DNA of 64,000 nucleotides, from contig NZ_JUIW01000001.1 in the NCBI RefSeq assembly GCF_004151245.1, positions 248,001 through 312,000 of the forward strand, written 5' to 3'. Shown one piece after another: positions 59,679 through 64,000 of the stretch (position 1 is the first letter of the stretch; the number at the start of each line of letters is the position of its first letter). The notes beneath the pieces are model-generated. The model did no database searches. It saw only the letters and a program-made list of their open reading frames with translations, and was not told the origin of the DNA. The stretch comes from Flavobacterium beibuense. GTDB lineage: Bacteria; Bacteroidota; Bacteroidia; Flavobacteriales; Flavobacteriaceae. The translations under genes were made by a program, and so were the position numbers.

Positions 59679-60803
59679 ATGAAAAAAGATTATTACGAAA
59701 TACTTGGTATTGAAAAGGGCGCAACTGCTGAACAGATAAAGAAAGCCTACCGAAAGAAGGCTATTGAATATCACCCTGATAAAAACCCGGGTAACAAAGA
59801 TGCGGAAGAGAACTTTAAACTGGCTGCTGAAGCTTATGAAGTACTTAGTGATCCAAATAAAAAAGCGCGTTATGACCAGTATGGTCATGCAGCATTTGAA
59901 AACGGAGGCTTTGGCGGCGGAGGTGGTATGAATATGGATGATATATTCAGCCAGTTTGGTGATATTTTCGGAAGCGCATTTGGCGGAGGCTTTGGAGGTT
60001 TCGGCGGCTTTGGCGGAGGCAGCGGCCAGCGCAGGATGAAAGGAAGCAACCTACGTATTAAAGTAAAGCTTAGCCTTGAAGAGGTTGCTAACGGTGTAGA
60101 AAAGAAAATTAAAGTTAAACGTAAGGTACAGGCTAAAGGTGTTAGCTTTAAAACATGTCCTACCTGTAACGGTACGGGGCAGGTTATGAAAATTACCAAT
60201 ACTATTTTAGGTAGAATGCAAACAGCATCTGCCTGTCATAGTTGTGGCGGTACCGGACAAATTATAGATTCTAAACCTAATCATGCCGATGCGCAGGGTA
60301 TGGTAATGGAAGATGAAACGGTTTCAATCAAGATACCTGCAGGAGTTGTAGACGGTATGCAGTTAAAGGTTGCCGGTAAGGGTAATGATGCTCCGGGTAA
60401 TAATAGTATTCCGGGTGATCTTATCGTGGCAATTGAAGAAATTGAGCACGAAACACTAAAACGTGAAGGCGAAAATCTGCATTTAGATCTTTATATAAGC
60501 TTTGCAGAGGCTGCTCTAGGTACAAGTAAAGATATAGAAACGGTGTCAGGCAAGGTAAGAATTAAGCTGGAGGAAGGTATTCAGTCAGGTAAAATTTTAA
60601 GGCTTAAAGGTAAGGGTATACCTAGCATCAATAGCTACGGAAGTGGCGATTTACTGGTGCATGTTAACGTATGGACACCTAAAAAACTAACTAAGGAACA
60701 AAGGCAATTCTTTGAGAATTCCCTTACAGATGAAAACTTTACTCCGAGCCCTGAAAAGTCGGATAAATCTTTTTTTGAAAAAGTTAAAGATATGTTTTCA
60801 TAA
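59679..60803 (+). CDS. dnaJ: Co-chaperone DnaJ with reduced zinc-finger region
   Basis: 374 residues. J domain with [32 protein letters not shown] and the HPD motif (about residues 5-36). A Gly/Phe-rich linker ([19 protein letters not shown]). The cysteine-rich region keeps only two CxxCxGxG motifs (CPTCNGTG and CHSCGGTG), giving one zinc site instead of two. C-terminal substrate domains follow. The reduced form is, from memory, usual in Flavobacteriia rather than a defect. Operon with grpE; dnaK is elsewhere. Confidence 0.95.
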   Translation: MKKDYYEILGIEKGATAEQIKKAYRKKAIEYHPDKNPGNKDAEENFKLAAEAYEVLSDPNKKARYDQYGHAAFENGGFGGGGGMNMDDIFSQFGDIFGSAFGGGFGGFGGFGGGSGQRRMKGSNLRIKVKLSLEEVANGVEKKIKVKRKVQAKGVSFKTCPTCNGTGQVMKITNTILGRMQTASACHSCGGTGQIIDSKPNHADAQGMVMEDETVSIKIPAGVVDGMQLKVAGKGNDAPGNNSIPGDLIVAIEEIEHETLKREGENLHLDLYISFAEAALGTSKDIETVSGKVRIKLEEGIQSGKILRLKGKGIPSINSYGSGDLLVHVNVWTPKKLTKEQRQFFENSLTDENFTPSPEKSDKSFFEKVKDMFS

Positions 60804-60826
60804 TTTAAGATAAATTTATATATTTG

Positions 60827-60856
60827 AAATTCACTAGGTAACTAGTGAATTTTTCT
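60827..60856 (+). terminator. Terminator after dnaJ
   Basis: AAATTCACTAG-GTAA-CTAGTGAATTT stem followed by a T run. Confidence 0.85.
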
Positions 60857-60945
60857 TTTTCATAGCAATTTTTCCCATCCTTATGCCAATAAGGGTGGGT
60901 TTTTTATTTATCTTTATATCATAACGTATAATAATCATTTTTATT

Positions 60946-61377
60946 ATGAAGAATTTAATTGTTAAATCAATTTTTACATTAGTTATTGCAGCTTCGTTTA
61001 CCGGATGCGGTGAAAATGAAACCAAAGAAATTTATTGTGGTACAGAAATGTCGGCATTTCAGGCTATGGAATTAAAGAAAACAGGTGATGCCGGATATAA
61101 GTTCTCGGATGATGATAAAAAGCTGGCAGCTGATGTGATTGAAAAACTTAATGCAATGTACGATGGTAAGTATAAGTTTAATTTAGGTTTTATTGAAAGA
61201 GACACTGAAAAGATAAGTTTATATGTTATTGTACCGGATGATAAAGAAGTAATGGAAAAAGTAAGCTGCTTTTTACTACAAAACGATTTTGAAGGGAGGC
61301 TTCCTAAAACCAAAAACCTTTTGTTCTATACAGAGTCGTATGATAAGCTGCTTATAGGGATAAAAAATAAACAATAA
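60946..61377 (+). CDS. Hypothetical small lipoprotein
   Basis: 143 residues with a lipobox (FTLVIAASFTGCGENE, Cys about residue 23). The mature part contains EIYCGTEMSAFQAMELKK, an EKLNAMYDGKYKFNLGFIERD stretch, and VIVPDDKEVMEKVSCFLL near the end; two further cysteines could form a disulfide. No family recognised. Bounded by terminators on both sides, so monocistronic. Confidence 0.75.
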   Translation: MKNLIVKSIFTLVIAASFTGCGENETKEIYCGTEMSAFQAMELKKTGDAGYKFSDDDKKLAADVIEKLNAMYDGKYKFNLGFIERDTEKISLYVIVPDDKEVMEKVSCFLLQNDFEGRLPKTKNLLFYTESYDKLLIGIKNKQ

Positions 61378-61390
61378 TACTATCAATATA

Positions 61391-61430
61391 AAAAGAAAGA
61401 GCGGCAATAATATGCCGCTCTTTCTTTTTA
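61391..61430. terminator. Bidirectional terminator between the lipoprotein and HAD genes
   Basis: AAAAGAAAGAGCGGCA / TGCCGCTCTTTCTTTT, a long perfect stem with an ATAATA loop. Confidence 0.92.
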
Positions 61431-61442
61431 TATGATTAATTC

Positions 61443-62060
61443 TTAAACCTCTTCCATTGTTATTATTTTTTTCTCAAAGAGTTCGGTAACATCTTCGCTT
61501 TCGGGGTTGAGAGTCCATATCTTAAAGCCTAATGCCTCTGCAGCATCGGTATTAAATTTTTTATCGTCTATAAGCAATGTGCGCTTTGGGTGTATGTCGT
61601 GATTATTTATAAGGTAGTTGTAAGCTTCTATGTCCGGTTTTCGGACTCCTATTTCATGGGAGAAATAAACCTTTTCAAAACACTGGTAGAAATCCATGTA
61701 AAAAGAGGCCCCTGCGTCATGCTCAAACTTTTCTATATGTATAGGGTCGGTATTGCTTAACAGAAAGCAACGGTAATTAGCTGAGAGCTTTTGAAGGAAC
61801 TCCAGTCTGTAAAGCGGAAAGTCGCCTATACCTGCATTCCAGGCTTCACGTATTTTTCCCGGATCGGCATTAGGTATGTAGGCTTTTATTCCTCTAAGGA
61901 AATCTGCCTCTTTAATCTTTCCTGTTTCAAACCTTTTTTCAAGCTTGTCCAATTCTTCAGTCCATTCTTTAAGGCCCAGGTTTTTCAGCGCATTATCGCG
62001 GGCTACATTATCTTTATTGATAAAAACATCGCCGAAATCAAATATAATAGTGTTAATCAT
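61443..62060 (-). CDS. HAD-superfamily phosphatase overlapping ribD
   Basis: 205 residues, subfamily IA HAD hydrolase. Motif I IIFDFGDVFI (nucleophile Asp about residue 8 and a second Asp about 11), a helical cap (about 15-95), motif II LLSNTD (about 99-104), motif III lysine in VRKPDIEAY (about 139), and motif IV TLLIDDKKFN (about 162-171). Its start overlaps the ribD stop by eight bases, implying translational coupling. HAD proteins dephosphorylate the RibD product in other bacteria (YcsE type), so this is a good candidate for that missing riboflavin step. Other sugar phosphates remain possible. Confidence 0.9.
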   Translation of the reverse strand: MINTIIFDFGDVFINKDNVARDNALKNLGLKEWTEELDKLEKRFETGKIKEADFLRGIKAYIPNADPGKIREAWNAGIGDFPLYRLEFLQKLSANYRCFLLSNTDPIHIEKFEHDAGASFYMDFYQCFEKVYFSHEIGVRKPDIEAYNYLINNHDIHPKRTLLIDDKKFNTDAAEALGFKIWTLNPESEDVTELFEKKIITMEEV

Positions 62061-63123
62061 GATTCCTGAAAATTAAAAGTTCGTCATTAAGTACAGTGTA
62101 CCTTTTTGCTGCTGTGGCGTTTAATACCGGTGCTTTTATCCCCTCATGAAAAAGGGTTTCACCTTTAAAAACCCTGGCTTCGTCCCACAAACCATAATCA
62201 ATAAAAGTTTGGAGGGTTTGCCTACCGCCCTCAATAATGACCGACTGAATGTTATGTTGGTATAACACCTGCGTTATCTGCCGGGGGAGGCTCTCGTTAA
62301 AATCTATTTTTTCAAAAAGGAAATTCCCTAAGTTAGGCAAATTCGTTTTTTCTGTCAAGATAATTGTATTTATTTTTTGATTTTTAACAAAATAACTACC
62401 TGGTATTCTGTTGTTTCTGTCTAAGATAATTCTTGTTGGGTTTGGTCCTGTCCAGTCTCTTACATCAAGTTTAGGATTATCGTCCATAACCGTATTAGTG
62501 CCGGCGAGTATGCTCATTTCTTCGCTACGCCATTTATGTACTAGCTGCCTGGAATAAGAATTGGCTATCCAAACAGGCTTTTTGCTTTCAACTGTGCCAT
62601 CGTTAGGCCTGTTCTTTTGTGACGGACTTATAAAGCCATCAGCCGTTTGTGCCCACTTTAATATTATATATGGTCGTTTCTTTTCATGAAAAGTAAAGAA
62701 GCGCCTGTTAAACTCACGACATTCTTTTTCCAATACTCCTATAATTACTTCGCGATTTGCTTCCTTAAGCTTTTTTATACCGTTTCCTGCTACCTTTTCA
62801 TGTGGGTCGGTTATTCCTATTACTATGGTTTTTATTTGCTGCTGTATGATTAAATCGCAACATGGAGGTGTTTTTCCGTAATGGCTACAGGGTTCCAGAC
62901 TTACATAAAGGGTAGACAGGGGAATTAAATGTTTGTCTTCTTCTTTTACGGAATTAACGCAGTTTACCTCTCCGTGAGGTCCTCCGTAAGGAGAGGTGTG
63001 TCCTTCTCCTATAATTTTACCGTTATATACAAGTACAGCCCCTACAGAAGGGTTAGGCATAGCTTCCCTTAAACCTTGTGCGGCAAGGTCAAGACAGCGT
63101 TGCATGTAAAGTTCGTGGTTCAT
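62053..63123 (-). CDS. ribD: Bifunctional riboflavin biosynthesis deaminase/reductase RibD
   Basis: Deaminates and then reduces the pyrimidine intermediate of riboflavin synthesis. 356 residues. Deaminase domain: MPNPSVGAVLVYNGKIIGEGHTSPYGGPHGEVN, and the zinc motif PCSHYGKTPPCC (about residues 76-87; zinc also from GPHGEV). Reductase domain: ILKWAQTADGFISP, RSEEMSILAGTNTVMDDNPKLDVR, and IIEGGRQTLQTFIDYGLWDEARVF. Normal length. Overlaps the HAD gene. ribH lies elsewhere (22087), so the pathway is scattered. Confidence 0.96.
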   Translation of the reverse strand: MNHELYMQRCLDLAAQGLREAMPNPSVGAVLVYNGKIIGEGHTSPYGGPHGEVNCVNSVKEEDKHLIPLSTLYVSLEPCSHYGKTPPCCDLIIQQQIKTIVIGITDPHEKVAGNGIKKLKEANREVIIGVLEKECREFNRRFFTFHEKKRPYIILKWAQTADGFISPSQKNRPNDGTVESKKPVWIANSYSRQLVHKWRSEEMSILAGTNTVMDDNPKLDVRDWTGPNPTRIILDRNNRIPGSYFVKNQKINTIILTEKTNLPNLGNFLFEKIDFNESLPRQITQVLYQHNIQSVIIEGGRQTLQTFIDYGLWDEARVFKGETLFHEGIKAPVLNATAAKRYTVLNDELLIFRNHD

Positions 63124-63183
63124 GGGTAGCGTAGTAAAACATCAAAGTTACAAAGTTTTATGCAGTGACAATTTCAAATTGAG

Positions 63184-63191
63184 TAGTTTTG
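63184..63191 (+). promoter_or_regulatory. Promoter -7 element of the GNAT-prmC operon
   Basis: TAGTTTTG (exact TAnnTTTG) ends four bases before ATG 63196, so the transcript would start at or next to the start codon. Confidence 0.45.
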
Positions 63192-63195
63192 CAAA

Positions 63196-63684
63196 ATGGA
63201 TTCGGTTATCATCAGGCCAATAGTGAAAGAAGACAATATAGCGGTTGCAAAAGTAATACGCGATGTACTTATAGAGCATAATGTGCCTAAGGTAGGTACG
63301 GCTTATGCCGATGCTTCTCTTGACTATATGTTTGAAACTTACAGCACATCCAATTCGGTATATTATGTGGTGGAAAAAAATGGCAAAATTATTGGAGGAG
63401 CAGGTATAGCACCTTTAGAGAACGGACCTGAAGATACCTGCGAACTGCAGAAGATGTATTTCCTGAGCGAAGCAAGAGGGCTTGGGCTAGGAGAGAAAAT
63501 GATGCAAAAATGTATAGAGAGCGCTTCGGGTTTTGGCTTTAAAAGATGTTATTTAGAAACTATGCCATACATGGAGAGTGCACAAAAGCTGTATAAAAAG
63601 TCAGGATTTAATTATCTTGATGCCCCAATGGGCTGTACAGGTCATAATTCTTGTCCTGTGTGGATGATAAAAGAACTGAATTAA
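63196..63684 (+). CDS. GNAT family N-acetyltransferase
   Basis: 162 residues of the Gcn5-related fold. KIIGGAGIAPL (strand 4 region, about residues 65-75), acetyl-CoA pyrophosphate loop SEARGLGLGEKMM (about 93-105), and the C-terminal ESAQKLYKKSGFNYLD. The N-terminal VIIRPIVKEDN is typical. Acceptor unknown. The gene is three bases before prmC and may be cotranscribed. Promoter box abuts the start codon (leaderless candidate). Confidence 0.88.
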   Translation: MDSVIIRPIVKEDNIAVAKVIRDVLIEHNVPKVGTAYADASLDYMFETYSTSNSVYYVVEKNGKIIGGAGIAPLENGPEDTCELQKMYFLSEARGLGLGEKMMQKCIESASGFGFKRCYLETMPYMESAQKLYKKSGFNYLDAPMGCTGHNSCPVWMIKELN

Positions 63685-63687
63685 CCA

Positions 63688-64000
63688 ATGAACATTAGAG
63701 AGTACCGTAGTTTTTTTCTGGAGAAGCTAAGTGCTGTTTATGATACAGCAGAAGCTGAAAGCCTTTTTTACATATGTCTTGAAAACCTGAAGAGGTGGAA
63801 AAAGATAGATCTTGCCATGAATAGTAATGCTGAACTGACAAGAATAGAGCTTATTAAGTGGAATGAGGTTCTTACCGAACTGGAAGAACAACGCCCCATA
63901 CAGTATATTTTTGAGAATGCCCATTTTTACGGACTTGAATTCTTTGTGAATGAGAGTACGCTTATTCCGCGGCCTGAAACCGAAGAGTTGGTAGAATGGA
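63688..64000 (+). CDS. prmC: Release factor glutamine methyltransferase PrmC (partial, runs off window)
   Basis: N-terminal 104 residues are visible (starts MNIREYRSFFLEKL). The helical N-terminal domain is followed by QRPIQYIFENAHFYGLEFFV and the diagnostic LIPRPETEELVEW, the entry to the methyltransferase domain of PrmC/HemK. The enzyme methylates the GGQ glutamine of release factors. The catalytic NPPY motif lies beyond the window, so the gene is incomplete here. Three bases after the GNAT stop. Confidence 0.93.
   Translation, partial: MNIREYRSFFLEKLSAVYDTAEAESLFYICLENLKRWKKIDLAMNSNAELTRIELIKWNEVLTELEEQRPIQYIFENAHFYGLEFFVNESTLIPRPETEELVEW

Noticed and set aside
59679..60803. Damaged DnaJ because two zinc motifs are missing
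   Set aside because: Length, J domain and C-terminal domains are normal; reduced forms are typical of this group.

Overview
The window is about 64 kb of an AT-rich chromosome from a member of the Flavobacteriaceae, most likely Flavobacterium or a close relative. The evidence is a SusC/SusD polysaccharide utilisation locus, a type IX secretion C-terminal signal, DUF2807, DUF6377 and PspC families typical of Bacteroidota, promoters of the TTTG / TAnnTTTG type, few Shine-Dalgarno sequences, and a chromosomal subclass B1 metallo-beta-lactamase. The species cannot be fixed from the sequence alone.

Layout. 1-2 kb: the end of ffh, then folD. 2-5 kb: a large secreted fibronectin/jelly-roll protein. 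5-8 kb: an AraC regulator with two short-chain dehydrogenases. 8-22 kb: mostly housekeeping genes (rRNA pseudouridine synthase, Nif3-like, lpxK, gap, lipA, tonB, beta-lactamase, ECF sigma factor, glycosyltransferase, murB, recF, ribH). 22-31.7 kb: a candidate small RNA, a MerR/TipAS regulator, lipoproteins, an S9 peptidase and an amino acid permease. 31.8-43.3 kb: a polysaccharide utilisation locus (DUF6377 regulator, two small surface or periplasmic proteins, SusC, SusD, a GH71/99-like enzyme and a SusB-type GH97). 43-50.6 kb: an accessory stretch with a second AraC/SDR module, a very AT-rich orphan gene, a kinase-fold gene, two orphan response regulators, an azoR/hxlR pair and tRNA-Pro. 50.8-64 kb: trxB, a PadR-PspC-DUF2807 envelope module, grpE-dnaJ, ribD with an overlapping HAD phosphatase, a GNAT gene and the start of prmC.

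How the genes work together. The two AraC/SDR modules, 37 kb apart, share one operator design. Tandem TTGC-N5-TCAA sites lie 21 bp apart, and the nearer one begins exactly 30 bp from a promoter TTTG element in front of the SDR gene. A single copy overlaps the predicted transcription start of each araC gene. This suggests an undescribed AraC-type regulon with activated targets and autorepression. The PUL probably acts on an alpha-linked glycan. The ribD-HAD overlap suggests that the HAD protein is the riboflavin-pathway phosphatase. Around tRNA-Pro, near-identical terminator hairpins and a repeated piece of the tRNA 3' end bracket azoR/hxlR and may be the trace of an insertion or duplication.

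All calls are from reading the sequence; no database search was run. No CRISPR array, rRNA or insertion sequence was seen.
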